Shown: positions 1 to 11,743 of the stretch, piece by piece | Layout: each line of letters begins with the position of its first letter | How positions within the stretch are numbered: the stretch's first letter is position 1 | Assembly (NCBI RefSeq): GCF_001613205.1 | Contig: NZ_BDBX01000005.1 | Coordinates: 124,001 to 188,000 of the forward strand | Source of the DNA: Nocardia sienata NBRC 100364 | GTDB lineage: Bacteria > Actinomycetota > Actinomycetes > Mycobacteriales > Mycobacteriaceae | DNA: 64,000 nucleotides | Reading direction: 5' to 3' | Program-made: the position numbers and the translations under genes | The notes under the pieces: generated by a model | What the model was told of the DNA's origin: nothing | Databases searched by the model: none | The model's input: the letters and a program-made list of their open reading frames with translations, nothing else

Positions 1-3000
1 CGGCTCGTCGATGACGGGGTCCGGCAGCGCCTGCGGGCGATCTGGTCGTATCCCGCCGGAGTGCTGGACGCCGAGCAGGTCCGCCGGATCGCGCACTTGT
101 GGTCGGACGTGCTGACCGCGCTGGCGGCGTATGCCCGGGGCCCCGGGGCCGGGGGATGGACGCCGTCGGATCTGGATCTGGTCCGGCTGGGGCAGTCCGA
201 GATCGAGCGGCTCGAAGCCAGATATCCGGCGGTGCAGGATATCTGGCCGTTGACCCCACTGCAGGAAGGTCTGCTGTTCCACGCGCTGGCCGCCGAGGAA
301 TCGAGGGACGCGTATGTGGTGCAGTTGGTCCTCGAACTCCGGGGCCGGGTCGATCCGGAGCGGCTGCGGCGAGCCGGACAGCTGCTGCTCGACCGGCATG
401 CGAATCTGCGCACCGCCTTCGTCACCGATATCGGACCGGTCCAGGTGGTCGACAGCGGTGTGGCGGCGCCCTGGTCGGAGCTCGACCTGTCCGGGTTGGA
501 CGACGACGCCCGAGCGCGCGACTGGGAGTTGCTGACGGCCGCGGACCGGGCGACCAGGTTCGACCCGGCACGCCCCCCGCTGTTGCGTTGGATGCTGGTC
601 ACCACGGGGCCGGGCAGTTACCGGCTGGTGCTGACCCAGCATCACCTGCTGCTCGACGGCTGGTCCACCCCGCTGCTCCTCCGCGAGTTGCTGGTGCTCT
701 ACGCCACCGACGGTGCCGTCGAGGTGCTACCCCCGGTCCGGCCCTACCGGGATTTCCTGGCGTGGCTCGGCGCGCAGGACCGGACCGCCGCGCTCGAGGC
801 CTGGGCCCGCGTATTCGACGGCGCCGACGAACCGACCCTGGTGGCTCCGGCGGACCCCGGGCGCGACTACACCGGATCCCGTGACGTGACCGCCGAACTG
901 ACCGAGGAGCAGACCACGCGACTGGCCGGTCTCGCACAGGCCCGGGGGGTCACCCTCAATACGGTGATCCAGGGGGTGTGGGCGATCGTCCTGAGCGTGT
1001 TGACATCCCGCGACGATGTGACATTCGGGTCCACGGTCTCCGGGCGTCCCCCGCAGATACCGGGTATCGAAGCGATGATCGGGTTGTTCGTCAACACACT
1101 GCCGGTGCGGGTCCGGCTCGACCCCGCCGAGAGCGCGGGACACCTGCTGGAACGGATCCAGGCGGAGCAGGCGGGTCTGCTCGATCACCACCACGTGGGC
1201 CTGACCGATATCGAACATGCCGCCGGGCCGGGGGCGGTGTTCGACACGATGACGGTGTTCGAGTCCTATCCGGTCGACCGCGGCGGGGTGACCGCGGAAA
1301 CCGATATCGCCGGCCTGCGGGTCGCCGACGTGACCGGTACCGACGCCGCCCACTATCCGCTGGGCGTGGTCGCCCATCTCGATACCCGGCTACACCTGCG
1401 CGTCAAGTATCTGCCCGGACTCTTCGACCACGACGCGGCGACCGCGATACTGCACCGGATACTGCGCGTACTGGACCTCGCTGTCGCAGAACCGGATCGG
1501 CCGCTGGGCCGGCTGGATCTGCTCTTCCCGGCGGAGTACCGGGAGCTGCTCTCGGTATCGGGTGATCCGGCGGTGACCGAGCGAGTCCTCCCGGACCTGC
1601 TGGCCGCCGGCCGGGACCCGGAGGCGGTCGCGGTGGTGTGCGGAGATCGCCGGTGGACCTACCGCGAACTCGACGCGGAATCGAATCGGCTCGCACGGTG
1701 CCTGATCGCCCGGGGCGCCGGACCGGAGACCGGTGTCGCGGTGGCATTGCCACGGTCGGTCGAGTCGGTGCTGGCGATCTGGGCGGTGGCCAAAACGGGG
1801 GCTGCGTTCGTTCCGGTCGACCCCGCCTACCCCGCGGGCCGGATCGAACACATGCTCACCGATTCCGGTGTCGCGGTGGGGATCACCTCGGGCCAGTGGC
1901 AGGATCGGCTGCCCGGCCGGGTACGCCGGCTGGTCCTCGACGAACCGGCGACGGCCGCGGAAGTCGCGGCCACGACGGCGACGCAGGTGACCGATGCGGA
2001 GCGAACACTGCCGGTGCGGGCCGATCAGGTGGCGTATGTGATCTACACGTCCGGCTCGACCGGGGTGCCCAAGGGTGTGGTCGTATCGCATCGAGGCTTG
2101 GCGAATCTGGTCGCCGAACAACAGTCGCGTTTCGGTATCGGGCCGGCCACCCGAGTTCTGCATGCGGCCTCGCCGAGTTTCGACGCGGCGGTCCTCGAAC
2201 AGCTTTGCGCGTTCGCTTCGGGCGGACAGCTCGTGATAGCACCCCCCGACGCCTACGGCGGCGCCGAACTGTCCCGTATTCTGCGCCGCGAGCGCGTGTC
2301 CCATGCCGCGCTCACCCCCACGGTGCTGGGCACGATCGACCCGGCCGGGCTGGAGTGTCTGCACACCGTCGCGCTGGGCGGCGAGGTGCCGCCGCCGGAA
2401 CTGGTGTCGCAATGGGCACCCGGCCGGACCCTGGTCAACACCTACGGTCCCGCGGAGGCCACGGTCGAAACCGATGCCACCGCGCCACTCGGGGCGGACA
2501 CGGCGGTGACGATCGGCGGGCCGATCCGCGGGGTCGGGCAGGTCGTCCTCGACACCTGGCTGCGCCCGGTGCCGGTCGGGATCGTGGGCGAGTTGTACCT
2601 GTCCGGTCCGGGACTGGCCCGCGGCTATCGCAACCGGACGGGTACCACCGCGGCGCGGTTCGTCGCCGACCCGTTCGCGGAACCGGGGCAGCGGATGTAC
2701 CGGACCGGCGACCTGGTGAAATGGGCGCGAAACCCCGATGGGAGCCTGGCACTCGAGTATGTCGGCCGGGCGGATTCGCAGGTGAAGATCCGTGGGTTCC
2801 GCATCGAACTCGGCGAGGTCGAATCGGTGCTGCGGGCCTGTCCGGGCGTGGCCCGCGCCGCGACGGCCGTACACCGTGACCCCGCCACCGGAGACCGGTT
2901 GATCGGATATCTGGTCCCCGAACCCGGCGCCGAGATAGATCCGGCGGCGACTCTCGCTCATGCCGGCGAGCGGTTGGCCTCCCATATGGTGCCCGCGCAC

Positions 3001-6000
3001 GCGATGGTGCTCGACGCGCTACCGCTGACCGCGACCGGCAAACTCGACCGCGCCGCGCTCCCCGCGCCGGACTTCGCCGCGGCCCGGACCGTATCCCGGG
3101 CCCCGGTCACCGGGGCGGAGAAGACGCTGGCGCGACTGTTCGAGGAGGTACTCGGACTCGACGAGGTCGGTGCAGACGATTCGTTCTTCGCGCTCGGCGG
3201 CGACAGCATCATGGCCATCCAGCTGGTGACCCGCGCCAGGGCGGCGGGACTGGTGTTCTCGGCGGGCGCGGTGTTCGACCACCGCACGGTCGCCGGGCTG
3301 GCCCGGGTCGCGGTGCCCGACAGCGGTGCCACGGCACCGGCGCTTCCGGCCGAGCTCCCGGGTGGGGGCGTGGGCCCGGTGCCACTCACCCCGATCATGT
3401 GCTGGATGTTCGAACGCGGCAGCTTCGACCGCTTCTGCCAATGGGTCGAGCTGACCCTGCCGGCCGGTATCGACGCCGCCGGTATCGGCGCCACCGTCCA
3501 GGCGGTACTCGATCACCACGACATCCTGCGGGCCCGGCTGTACCGCGAACCGGGTCACCCGTCGGGCTGGGCGCTGCGCGTGGAACCGGCCGCGGTATCG
3601 GCCGCCGCACTCATCCGGCACGTGCCGGTGGACTCCGACCTCGGCAGCAGCGAGGTCGCCGCGCTCACCGAGGCCGAGGCGGACGCGGCGGCCGGCCGCC
3701 TCGATCCCGCCGCGGGCGTGGTGCTGCAGTTGGTCTGGCTGGATCCGGCAGGCCGGCCGGGCCGGTTGCTCGTCGTCGCACACCACCTGGTGGTCGACAG
3801 CGTGTCGTGGCAGATCCTCGTCCCGGACCTCGCCGCCGCCTGGGCCCAGGTGCGGGCCGGGCAACGGCCGCGCCTCGCGCCCGTCGGTACCTCGATGCGC
3901 CGCTGGGCGGACGCCCTGCACACCGCCGCCGGTGATCACAGCGAACTCGACTGGTGGCGCTCCACATTGGGCCCCGGGGATCCACCGCTGGGCCACCGGT
4001 CGATCGACCCGGCCGTGGATGTGCAGGCCACACTCGCCACCGCCCAGATCACGCTGTCCCCCGCGATCACCCACGATGTGCTCACCACGCTTCCCGGGGC
4101 CTTCCACGGAAACGTCGACGATGCGCTCCTGACCGGGCTCGCGCTGGCACTGACCCGGTGGCGGCACCGCCGCGGCGTCGTCGGCACCGACGCACTGCTC
4201 ACCCTGGAGAGCCACGGCCGCCACGACACCGTACTTCCCGGGGCCGACCTCACCCGCACTGTCGGGTGGTTCACCACCACCTATCCGGTGCGGCTCGACC
4301 TGGCCGGTATCGATATCGACGATGCGTTCGCCGCCGGAGCCGCCGCCGCAGCGGCGGTCAAGTCGGTCAAAGAACAGCTCAGGCAGGTGCCCCGCCACGG
4401 AATCGGCTTCGGATTGCTGCGCTATCTCGACAGCGATACCGTCCGGGTGCTGCAGGCACTGCCCACCCCGCAGGTGAGCTTCAACTATCTCGGCCGATTC
4501 GACACACTGCCCGCGGCAGTACAGGGCGCCGAGTGGATGCCGGCCGGGGCGAGAGCCGCCGGCGGCGCGCAGAATCCGGACGCACCCGTAGCCGCCCTGC
4601 TCGGGATCAACGCGGCCACCACGAACACACCCGCCGGGCCGGCGCTCACCGCCGCCTGGGAGTACCCCACCGGCATTCTCGACCCGGTCGAAGTCACCGA
4701 GCTCATGGAACTGTGGCGCGACGCGGTGACCGCACTGGCCGCGCACGCGGCCCGGCCGGGCAGCGGCGGACTCACCCCGTCCGACCTCGATCTCCTCGAC
4801 CTGGATCAGGCCGCGATCGACCGGCTGGAGGCCCGGCAGCCGGGACTGAGCGATATCTGGCCACTCACCCCCTTGCAGGCGGGGTTGCTTTTCCACGCCC
4901 AGCTGGCGGCCGGCGACCTCGACGCCTACGTGGTGCAGCTCTGCCTGGAGCTCGGCGGATCCGTCGACGCGGATCGTCTCCGGCGCGCCGTGCGGGATCT
5001 CCTCGGGCGGCATCCGAACCTGCGGACCGCCTTCGACCGCGACAGCGCCGGGGTGCCGGTCCAGGTGGTGCACCGGCACGTCGACGTACCCTTCACCCGG
5101 ATCGGGCTGCCGGGACAGGATGAGGCGGCGATCGAACTCGAACAGATCACAGCGGCCGACCGCCGCGCCGGCTTCGACCCGGCCACCCCGCCACTGCTGC
5201 GACTGACGCTGATCGACCTCGCCCCGCAGCGGTATCGACTGCTGGTGAGCATGCACCACATCCTGATCGACGGCTGGTCTACACCTCTACTGATCCGGGA
5301 ACTGCTGCAGCTCTACGTCGGCGACGGCGATCCCGCCCTGCTACCGGCCCCGGTACGCCCCTACCGCGACTATCTGTCCTGGTTGCGGGCACAGGACCGG
5401 GACGCGGCGGCCGACGCGTGGGCCCGGGCCTTCGACGGCGCGGTCGAGCCGACCCTGCTGGCGCCCGCCGACCGCGGCCGCCGGCAGACCGCGGCCGGGA
5501 GCGAGGTCCACCGGGAGCTGAGCGAAGACCGCACCGCGGCACTGGTCGCGGTGGCCCGGCAACAGGAGATCACGCTCAACACCATCGTCCAAGCCGCCTG
5601 GGCGATAGTGCTCGCGACCGAGACCGGCCGCGAGGACGTGGTGTTCGGCGCCACCGTTTCCGGCCGACCTCCGCAGCTCGAGGGCATCGAATCGATGGTC
5701 GGGTTGTTCGTCGACACGGTGCCCGTGCGGGTACGCCTCGTCCCCGAGGACACCCTCGCCCGGCTGCTGCGGCGTATCCGGACCGAGCAGACCGCGTTGC
5801 TCGACCATCACCACCTCGGGCTCGCCCGGATCCAGGATGTGGCAGGCCCGGGCGCGATCTTCGATACCGTGACCGTCTTCGAGTCCTACCCGATCGACCG
5901 GACCGGGCTGTCCGAATCCGCCGATATCGCCGGGTTGCGTGTCCTGGGCATCCACGGACACGACGCCGCGCACTATCCGCTCGGCCTGATCGTCGAACAC

Positions 6001-8811
6001 GGCACCCGGCTGCGCCTGGGCTTCGAGTACCTCCCCGAACTCATCCCCGCGGAGCGGATCGAAGCACTCGCCGACCGAGTACTGCGAGTACTGCACGCCG
6101 TCGCAGAATGTGTCGACCTACCACTCACCCGGCTCCGGCTGCTGTCGCCGGCCGAGGAGGCCGCCCTGGTCCCCGTCCGGGGCCGGACCGGTGCGGCGCC
6201 GTCGGTGCTACCGCGGGTGCTCACCTCGGCGATGGCACCCGGCGCCGAAGCAGTGGCCGGCGACGGCGTATCCCTGACCTATCGCGAACTCGACGAGCTC
6301 TCGAACCGATGGGCACGGGAACTGCTGGACATCGGAGTCGGGCCGGAGTCGTTCGTGGCATTGGTGCTGCCGCGTTCGGTGGACGCCGTCGTCGCCGTAT
6401 GGGCAGTCGCGAAAACCGGCGGCGCGTTCGTACAACTCGACCCCGCCGATCCGGACGACCGGATCACCCGGATCCTCACCGATTCCGGCGCCGCCACCGG
6501 GCTCACCTCGGCCGACGTGCGGCACCGGCTGCCGGACACGATCGAATGGCTCACCCTCGACAGCCCGGCCTTCGCGACGGCGACAGCCGCGGCATCACCG
6601 GCCGCGATCACCGATTCCGAGCGCACGACAGCGCTGCGCCCGCAGCACCCGGCGTATCTGATCTACACCTCGGGCTCCACCGGAACCCCGAAAGGCGTGG
6701 TGGTCACCCATGCCGGCATTGCGAATCTGGCCGCCGAAGCCCGGGAGCGGTTCGGTCTCACCTCCGCGGCCCGGGTACTGGCCGCCGCCTCCCCCGGTTT
6801 CGATGTCTCGATTCTGGAATGGCTCGGCGCCGCCGCCGCGGGAGCCACCGCGGTCCTCGCACCCGCCCGAGTGGTCGCGGGCGCCGAACTGGCCGCGGCG
6901 ATCGAGGCCGGACACATCACCCATGCGGCGCTCACGCCGACCGTGCTCGCCTCGCTGGACCCCGGCACGCTCGGCACGCTCGAGACCCTGGTTCTCGGCG
7001 GGGAGACGTGCCCACCCGAGCTGGCAGCCCGATGGACCACGGGTCATACCCTGATCAACACCTACGGGGCCACCGAGACCACGATCATGAGCTGCGCCGC
7101 CGCGCCGCTGCGCACCGCGCCGGCGGCTCCCCTTCCGATCGGCGGCCCGATACGGGGCTTCACCGCCGTCGTGCTCGATCGCGGCCTGCGTCCAGTGCCG
7201 ACCGGAGCGGTCGGCGAACTGTACCTGTCCGGACCGGGTCTCGCCCGGGATTACCACCGGCGCCCTGCCACCACTGCCGCCTGCTTCGTCCCGGATCCGT
7301 ACGGACCGCCCGGCACCCGGATGTACCGGACCGGCGACCTGGTCGCCTGGAATGCCGACGGGTCACTGCGGTACGTGGGTCGTAGCGACCGGCAGCTCGA
7401 GATCGCGGGCAATCGCGTCGAACCCGGTGAGGTCGAGGCCGCCCTGCGTAGCGGCACGGATATCGCCCAGGCCGCCGTCACGGTCCACGACCGGGGTGAC
7501 GGCACCGGCAGGCTCGTCGGATACGTCGTTCCCGACCCCGGCACCACACCGGATATCCCGGCCCTGACCAACTATCTCGCGACGCGGCTGCCCACCCACA
7601 TGATCCCGGCCGCCGTGATCGCCCTCGACCGGCTCCCGCTCACCGCCACCGGCAAGCTGGACTACCGGGCACTCCCCGCGCCCGCCCGGCCGTCCGCGGT
7701 GTACCGGCCGCCGGACACGCCACTCGAGGCCACGGTGTGCGAGGCCTTCGCCGGCATCCTCGAGCGGGAACGGGCCGGTGCCGACGACAACTTCTTCGAC
7801 CTCGGCGGCAACTCATTGGAGGCGGCTCGGCTGGCGGCGCGATTGAGCGAAACGACCGCTGCCGACGTGCCGCTGCACTGGGTGTTCACCGATCCGACTC
7901 CACAGGCGCTGGCCCGTCGCATCGAGCTCCGCCACCGCGGTGACGACGACGAGCCGGCACCCGAGAACGCGCTCGCGGTATTGCTTGCGCTGCGCGGCAC
8001 CGGGCACGGCCCCCCGCTGTTCTGTGTACACCCCGCCATCGGCCTGGCCTGGGGCTTCAGCGGGCTGGTGCACTATCTCGATTCCGAGGGCCCCGTCTTC
8101 GGGCTGCAATCTCCGGCGCTCACCGAACCCGATACGCAGTTCGCCACCCTGGACCGGCTCGCGGCCCGCTATGTCCGGGAGATCAGGGCCGTCCAGCCAC
8201 ACGGTCCGTATCACCTGCTCGGCTATTCGCTCGGCGGCACCATCGCCCACGCGATCGCCGTCCGGTTGCGCCGGGACGGCGAGCAGGTGGCGACGCTGGC
8301 CATGATGGACACCCGCGTCGTCACCGCCGACAGCGTCCGCGCGCCCACGCCGACCATCGGAGAGATGTTGACCGAGGCCGGCGCCGCCGAGCCGGACTCC
8401 GCCGAACTCACGATGGCGGCCGCGGCCGAACTGCTGCACCGGCACGGGGGACTCGGCACCCTCCTGACCGAAGAGCACCTCATCCGACTGCACCGCGACT
8501 ACACCCGGCTGGTCGACCTGACCTGGCACCATCGGCCCGGCCTCTTCGACGGTGACCTGATCTATTTCAGCGCCGCGCCGGAAGACACGAACGACGGCGT
8601 CGCACCGGCACTCGCGTGGACCGACCACATCACCGGCCGGATCACCGAACACCGTATTCCGATCCGGCACGAACAGATGACCGCCCCTGACGCACTGCGC
8701 GCAATCGGACTGGTCCTGACCCAGCACTTCCACTCCGTCCGGACTTCTTCGTCGCCCGGCCCCGACACCAGCAAGGACACCGATCATGACCACCGACCGA
8801 GCCATAGGTAG
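1..8811 (+). CDS. Nonribosomal peptide synthetase, 3' part (E end)-C-A-T-E-C-A-T-TE
   Basis: The frame is open from base 1, so the gene starts upstream of the window; 2936 residues are visible. The first ~35 residues resemble the end of the internal E domain near 4650, so the preceding module also ends in epimerization. Domains in order: C (HHLLLDGWS near 640); A ([11 protein letters not shown] near 2041); T (LGGDS near 3193); E ([10 protein letters not shown] near 3780, fitting HHxxxDxxSW, plus [10 protein letters not shown] near 4260); C (HHILIDGWS near 5256); A ([11 protein letters not shown] near 6663); T (LGGNS near 7801); type I thioesterase (GYSLGG near 8221), which should release the peptide. 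The second A domain has an unusual A8 region ([13 protein letters not shown] instead of QVKIRGxRIELGE) and YGATE instead of YGPTE. The visible end of the product is expected to be D-residue, D-residue, then a last residue; substrates are not assigned. No MbtH-like gene is in the window. Confidence 0.96.
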   Translation, partial: RLVDDGVRQRLRAIWSYPAGVLDAEQVRRIAHLWSDVLTALAAYARGPGAGGWTPSDLDLVRLGQSEIERLEARYPAVQDIWPLTPLQEGLLFHALAAEESRDAYVVQLVLELRGRVDPERLRRAGQLLLDRHANLRTAFVTDIGPVQVVDSGVAAPWSELDLSGLDDDARARDWELLTAADRATRFDPARPPLLRWMLVTTGPGSYRLVLTQHHLLLDGWSTPLLLRELLVLYATDGAVEVLPPVRPYRDFLAWLGAQDRTAALEAWARVFDGADEPTLVAPADPGRDYTGSRDVTAELTEEQTTRLAGLAQARGVTLNTVIQGVWAIVLSVLTSRDDVTFGSTVSGRPPQIPGIEAMIGLFVNTLPVRVRLDPAESAGHLLERIQAEQAGLLDHHHVGLTDIEHAAGPGAVFDTMTVFESYPVDRGGVTAETDIAGLRVADVTGTDAAHYPLGVVAHLDTRLHLRVKYLPGLFDHDAATAILHRILRVLDLAVAEPDRPLGRLDLLFPAEYRELLSVSGDPAVTERVLPDLLAAGRDPEAVAVVCGDRRWTYRELDAESNRLARCLIARGAGPETGVAVALPRSVESVLAIWAVAKTGAAFVPVDPAYPAGRIEHMLTDSGVAVGITSGQWQDRLPGRVRRLVLDEPATAAEVAATTATQVTDAERTLPVRADQVAYVIYTSGSTGVPKGVVVSHRGLANLVAEQQSRFGIGPATRVLHAASPSFDAAVLEQLCAFASGGQLVIAPPDAYGGAELSRILRRERVSHAALTPTVLGTIDPAGLECLHTVALGGEVPPPELVSQWAPGRTLVNTYGPAEATVETDATAPLGADTAVTIGGPIRGVGQVVLDTWLRPVPVGIVGELYLSGPGLARGYRNRTGTTAARFVADPFAEPGQRMYRTGDLVKWARNPDGSLALEYVGRADSQVKIRGFRIELGEVESVLRACPGVARAATAVHRDPATGDRLIGYLVPEPGAEIDPAATLAHAGERLASHMVPAHAMVLDALPLTATGKLDRAALPAPDFAAARTVSRAPVTGAEKTLARLFEEVLGLDEVGADDSFFALGGDSIMAIQLVTRARAAGLVFSAGAVFDHRTVAGLARVAVPDSGATAPALPAELPGGGVGPVPLTPIMCWMFERGSFDRFCQWVELTLPAGIDAAGIGATVQAVLDHHDILRARLYREPGHPSGWALRVEPAAVSAAALIRHVPVDSDLGSSEVAALTEAEADAAAGRLDPAAGVVLQLVWLDPAGRPGRLLVVAHHLVVDSVSWQILVPDLAAAWAQVRAGQRPRLAPVGTSMRRWADALHTAAGDHSELDWWRSTLGPGDPPLGHRSIDPAVDVQATLATAQITLSPAITHDVLTTLPGAFHGNVDDALLTGLALALTRWRHRRGVVGTDALLTLESHGRHDTVLPGADLTRTVGWFTTTYPVRLDLAGIDIDDAFAAGAAAAAAVKSVKEQLRQVPRHGIGFGLLRYLDSDTVRVLQALPTPQVSFNYLGRFDTLPAAVQGAEWMPAGARAAGGAQNPDAPVAALLGINAATTNTPAGPALTAAWEYPTGILDPVEVTELMELWRDAVTALAAHAARPGSGGLTPSDLDLLDLDQAAIDRLEARQPGLSDIWPLTPLQAGLLFHAQLAAGDLDAYVVQLCLELGGSVDADRLRRAVRDLLGRHPNLRTAFDRDSAGVPVQVVHRHVDVPFTRIGLPGQDEAAIELEQITAADRRAGFDPATPPLLRLTLIDLAPQRYRLLVSMHHILIDGWSTPLLIRELLQLYVGDGDPALLPAPVRPYRDYLSWLRAQDRDAAADAWARAFDGAVEPTLLAPADRGRRQTAAGSEVHRELSEDRTAALVAVARQQEITLNTIVQAAWAIVLATETGREDVVFGATVSGRPPQLEGIESMVGLFVDTVPVRVRLVPEDTLARLLRRIRTEQTALLDHHHLGLARIQDVAGPGAIFDTVTVFESYPIDRTGLSESADIAGLRVLGIHGHDAAHYPLGLIVEHGTRLRLGFEYLPELIPAERIEALADRVLRVLHAVAECVDLPLTRLRLLSPAEEAALVPVRGRTGAAPSVLPRVLTSAMAPGAEAVAGDGVSLTYRELDELSNRWARELLDIGVGPESFVALVLPRSVDAVVAVWAVAKTGGAFVQLDPADPDDRITRILTDSGAATGLTSADVRHRLPDTIEWLTLDSPAFATATAAASPAAITDSERTTALRPQHPAYLIYTSGSTGTPKGVVVTHAGIANLAAEARERFGLTSAARVLAAASPGFDVSILEWLGAAAAGATAVLAPARVVAGAELAAAIEAGHITHAALTPTVLASLDPGTLGTLETLVLGGETCPPELAARWTTGHTLINTYGATETTIMSCAAAPLRTAPAAPLPIGGPIRGFTAVVLDRGLRPVPTGAVGELYLSGPGLARDYHRRPATTAACFVPDPYGPPGTRMYRTGDLVAWNADGSLRYVGRSDRQLEIAGNRVEPGEVEAALRSGTDIAQAAVTVHDRGDGTGRLVGYVVPDPGTTPDIPALTNYLATRLPTHMIPAAVIALDRLPLTATGKLDYRALPAPARPSAVYRPPDTPLEATVCEAFAGILERERAGADDNFFDLGGNSLEAARLAARLSETTAADVPLHWVFTDPTPQALARRIELRHRGDDDEPAPENALAVLLALRGTGHGPPLFCVHPAIGLAWGFSGLVHYLDSEGPVFGLQSPALTEPDTQFATLDRLAARYVREIRAVQPHGPYHLLGYSLGGTIAHAIAVRLRRDGEQVATLAMMDTRVVTADSVRAPTPTIGEMLTEAGAAEPDSAELTMAAAAELLHRHGGLGTLLTEEHLIRLHRDYTRLVDLTWHHRPGLFDGDLIYFSAAPEDTNDGVAPALAWTDHITGRITEHRIPIRHEQMTAPDALRAIGLVLTQHFHSVRTSSSPGPDTSKDTDHDHRPSHR

Positions 8812-9508
8812 ACGCTCCGGAATCGAACCCGCCAGCCTGTTCGCGCCCGATCCGGTGAGCGCCGCCATCGAACACCCCCGCACCACCGAACTCCGGCGGT
8901 GGACCATCGATTACCTGTGCCGACCTCATCCGGACCTCGGCCGCCACGGCCCCGTCTGTCCGTATATGAGCCACGCCGTCGAGCGCCGGTTCATCTGGGC
9001 GGCGTTCTTCGACGGTCCCCGGATCGATATCGAACGTATCGCCGGCATCGTCGACGATCTCTACGAACTGTTCCCCACCCTGCAGCCCACGAAAGAGCCG
9101 GACGCCCGCTTCAAAGCCATCCTCGCGGTCTTCCCCGATCTCACCGATTACACCGGTATCGAGGCCGTCCAACGCGACCAGAAGACCCGTTTCGTACACG
9201 AGGGCCTGATGCTCGGGCAGTTCTATCCGGGCTGCACTGTCGCCGGGCTGCACAATCCGGCTTTCCCGGCCCTCGATTCGCCACTCCCCCTGCTCGCCGT
9301 CCGACACATGGTGTCCACCGACTTCCTTTTCCTCGACACCAGCCATGAATGGATCGACATATACCTCCGGATCTTCGCCCCGGCCATTCCCGAATTCATC
9401 ACTTCGGCCATGGCCGACCGGCTCGTGCACGACCCCGCTGTCCCGGAAGCCGATCCGCTCACCTCGAAACCGGTCGGCGCGCACAACGGTGCGCCGCGGC
9501 CGCCGTGA
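8786..9508 (+). CDS. DUF6875-like protein coupled to the NRPS
   Basis: 240 residues. The ATG lies 26 nt inside the end of the NRPS gene with AAGGA upstream, so the two are translationally coupled. Conserved-looking blocks are [17 protein letters not shown] (residues ~52-68) and, later, [11 protein letters not shown] followed by [20 protein letters not shown] and STDFLFL. I recognise this as the DUF6875 type, a family without a characterised function that I recall near actinobacterial peptide synthetases. No signal peptide or membrane segment is visible. The overlap suggests a role in making, tailoring or releasing the peptide. The C-terminal ~25 residues look disordered. Confidence 0.8.
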   Translation: MTTDRAIGRRSGIEPASLFAPDPVSAAIEHPRTTELRRWTIDYLCRPHPDLGRHGPVCPYMSHAVERRFIWAAFFDGPRIDIERIAGIVDDLYELFPTLQPTKEPDARFKAILAVFPDLTDYTGIEAVQRDQKTRFVHEGLMLGQFYPGCTVAGLHNPAFPALDSPLPLLAVRHMVSTDFLFLDTSHEWIDIYLRIFAPAIPEFITSAMADRLVHDPAVPEADPLTSKPVGAHNGAPRPP

Positions 9509-9528
9509 TCACCGGGCCCGTCCGCACC

Positions 9529-9549
9529 GCCGGCCTATGCGCGGCCGGC
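9529..9549. terminator. Hairpin between convergent genes
   Basis: GCCGGCC, 7-nt loop, GGCCGGC sits in the 48-bp gap between two converging genes. There is no T-tract, so its role as a bidirectional terminator is inferred from position. Confidence 0.4.
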
Positions 9550-9556
9550 ACCCCCA

Positions 9557-10462
9557 CTACACCGGCCGCGCCCCGTTCCACACTGCGGAAAGGTACCGCG
9601 GTTGTTCCAAGTGCTGCTCGAGCTCTTCGGGGAGATCGGGAAGCACCAGACCATAGGTGGCGGCCAGATCGGCGGGTGCCGCGGCCTGCACCGACCAGCC
9701 GTGCCCGCTCAGCCACTGTTGCGGGTCGGCCCTGTCGTCGGAGTAGAACAGTTCGGCCGGGTCGATATCGCCGAACGGATTCTTGTCGAGATACTTCGTT
9801 TCGATGCGGGCGAAATTGCCGCTCGCCGACCCGGCAGGGACGCTCTCCACCGCGATCCGGCTACCGGCCGCGCTCAGTCCACCGATATGCGTGAACAGTG
9901 CGTCCTGAGCCGCCCCGGGCAGGTACGGCAGCAGCCCTTCGGCCGACCATGCCGTGGGCGCGGCGGGATCCGCTCCGGCTGCCGTCAGCGCGGCCGGCCA
10001 GTCGGCGCGCAGGTCCACGGCCACCGTACGGCGTTCGGCGCGCGGTATCGCCCCGTGTTCGGCCAGCACCCGGTTCTTGAACTCGAGCACTTCGGGTTGA
10101 TCGATCTCGTAGACCACGGTTCGAGGGGGCCACTCGAGCCGATAGGCTCGTGCGTCCAACCCGGCGGCGAGTATCACCACCTGTGCGATTCCGCTCTCGG
10201 CGGCCGACAGGAAGAAATCGTCGAAGAATTTGGTCCGCAACCCCATGAATCCCGGTACGAGCGGGGCACCGGCAAGGGTCGGCGGATCCGCCAGTATGTC
10301 CAGGAAGTGTGGCTCACCGGCGGCGCGGACGAACAATTCCGCGTAATCGTCGCGAATGAGCGGATCCGGCAGAGCCGATTCCAGCGCTCGGAATGTCGCC
10401 ACCCCCAACGCGGTGAGCCCTACACCGGTGACGATATCCCACCTATCTCCTTCGGTGCGCAC
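9557..10462 (-). CDS. SAM-dependent methyltransferase, TIGR00027 / leucine carboxyl methyltransferase-like
   Basis: 301 residues, the usual size of the mycobacterial/nocardial TIGR00027 paralogues. SAM-binding motif I is VVILAAGLDARAYRL (residues ~95-109); the acidic end of strand 2 is VYEIDQPEV (~117-125). A conserved N-terminal helix block and GLLPYLP (~177) also fit. It converges on the NRPS operon and is separated from the AraC-type gene by ~270 bp. The methyl acceptor cannot be read from sequence; tailoring of the NRPS product is possible but unsupported beyond proximity. Confidence 0.88.
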   Translation of the reverse strand: MRTEGDRWDIVTGVGLTALGVATFRALESALPDPLIRDDYAELFVRAAGEPHFLDILADPPTLAGAPLVPGFMGLRTKFFDDFFLSAAESGIAQVVILAAGLDARAYRLEWPPRTVVYEIDQPEVLEFKNRVLAEHGAIPRAERRTVAVDLRADWPAALTAAGADPAAPTAWSAEGLLPYLPGAAQDALFTHIGGLSAAGSRIAVESVPAGSASGNFARIETKYLDKNPFGDIDPAELFYSDDRADPQQWLSGHGWSVQAAAPADLAATYGLVLPDLPEELEQHLEQPRYLSAVWNGARPV

Positions 10463-10731
10463 GACGAAACCTCCCGATCGAATCGGTGGATACGGACACG
10501 ACGAATTACGCGCGAGAAGAGCACATCATTTCTGCCGCGGGCCCGAAGCGGAACCGCGGGCGGATGAGACCGGCCACCGACGATTCTACGTCCGGAAAGG
10601 AGGTCCGGCCGTCCGGCCGGGAATACGACGGCGTGGCCCGGCACGCCCCGGCCAGGAACGTCGCGCGCTGTTCGGGGCCGGGCGCGATGCCCGGCCCGCG
10701 GGGCGCTGGATAGCTCCAGGACAGCAGACGA

Positions 10732-11691
10732 TCATCGACCCTTGTCGCCGACGGCCCGCGCGGTGAGTTCGCCGCGCCGGCGCTGCCGGTACTCCCGCGG
10801 CGTCTCTCCCGTCGCCTCTTTGAACGCGGTGGAGAACCACGAGGCGTTGAACCCGCACCGGGCGGCCAGATCACCGATCGGCACCTCGGAGCAGGCGGGA
10901 TCCGAGAGGAACGAGCACGCGGCACGCAGGGCCTCTTCGCGCCGCAGATCACGGAAGGTGATCCCACTGCGGGCCAGGATGGCGCGCACCTGGCGGGGCG
11001 ACCAACCCAGCGCCGCGGCGACGGCGGGCAGTCGGACGTCCCGGTGGCCGATATGGGTGCGCACATATCGCCGCACCTGTTCGGTCACCTCACCGTGCTG
11101 GCCCCGCTGCGGGCTCACCTCACCGACCGACAGCATGCACAGCAGTTCCCCGATACGACGGCACACCGCGTCGAACTCGCCCTCCGACAGCGCCGCCTGC
11201 TCCGCGTGGGTGCTGCGGATGAGCGTCCGGGTGATCCGGCCGAGCCCCGAGGACATATCGAGCTCCGCGTTGCGCGTCACGAAAGAACCTGTGCGGTCTT
11301 CTATTTCCTCGCGCGACACCTGGAACGCGTAGGCGGACGATCGCGGGATGTGGAGATGACACACCGTATCGAGTATGGTGACGGCGCCCCGACCGGGACC
11401 GGCACCGGTGACACTGCCGTCTCGGTACCGGACCGTGTAGGTTCCTTGCTCGGGAACGACGACCCAGTAGAAATCGTCGCCCGCGACCCGGCGGATATGT
11501 GGCCGGGTCCGGCTCGAGGTCCGCGACCCGCGTTGATCCCAGCGCAGTAGCCGGTAGCCGGCGCTCTCCTGCACCGACATCGTCGCGCTCCACCGGTCGG
11601 GTTCGTGGTACTCGTGGTCCATCGGCATCAGGTTGTCGGCGATGGTGGTCCACGATGCCGAACTCCGCGCAGTCACACTGTAGAACTCCAC
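10732..11691 (-). CDS. AraC-family transcriptional regulator
   Basis: 319 residues from a GTG at 11691, chosen because GAGGA lies about 9 nt upstream and the predicted protein begins at the AraC_binding_2-like domain. The N-terminal ~190 residues form that sensing domain. The C-terminal ~100 residues carry the double helix-turn-helix: LPAVAAALGWSPRQVRAIL, then IGDLAARCGFNASWFSTAFK and the terminal TGETPREYRQRRR. It lies 52 bp downstream of the P450 on the same strand, so it is probably cotranscribed with it and may regulate it. Effector unknown. Confidence 0.88.
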   Translation of the reverse strand: MEFYSVTARSSASWTTIADNLMPMDHEYHEPDRWSATMSVQESAGYRLLRWDQRGSRTSSRTRPHIRRVAGDDFYWVVVPEQGTYTVRYRDGSVTGAGPGRGAVTILDTVCHLHIPRSSAYAFQVSREEIEDRTGSFVTRNAELDMSSGLGRITRTLIRSTHAEQAALSEGEFDAVCRRIGELLCMLSVGEVSPQRGQHGEVTEQVRRYVRTHIGHRDVRLPAVAAALGWSPRQVRAILARSGITFRDLRREEALRAACSFLSDPACSEVPIGDLAARCGFNASWFSTAFKEATGETPREYRQRRRGELTARAVGDKGR

Positions 11692-11743
11692 AGTCCCGTC
11701 CTCGACAATGCTCCGGCGGGACCGGCCGGCCGGTGGGCTGCGG

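Noticed and set aside
3019..5259. Long open frame on the minus strand inside the NRPS gene
   Set aside because: An antisense shadow of a GC-rich gene; low-complexity Arg/Gly/Pro translation and no family motifs, whereas the plus strand has complete NRPS domains.
1585..7680. Substrate codes of the two A domains (by-eye reading DALAAGTVEK and DVLAVGTIMK)
   Set aside because: Neither matches a code I can assign with confidence, and a hand alignment is not reliable enough to predict the amino acids.
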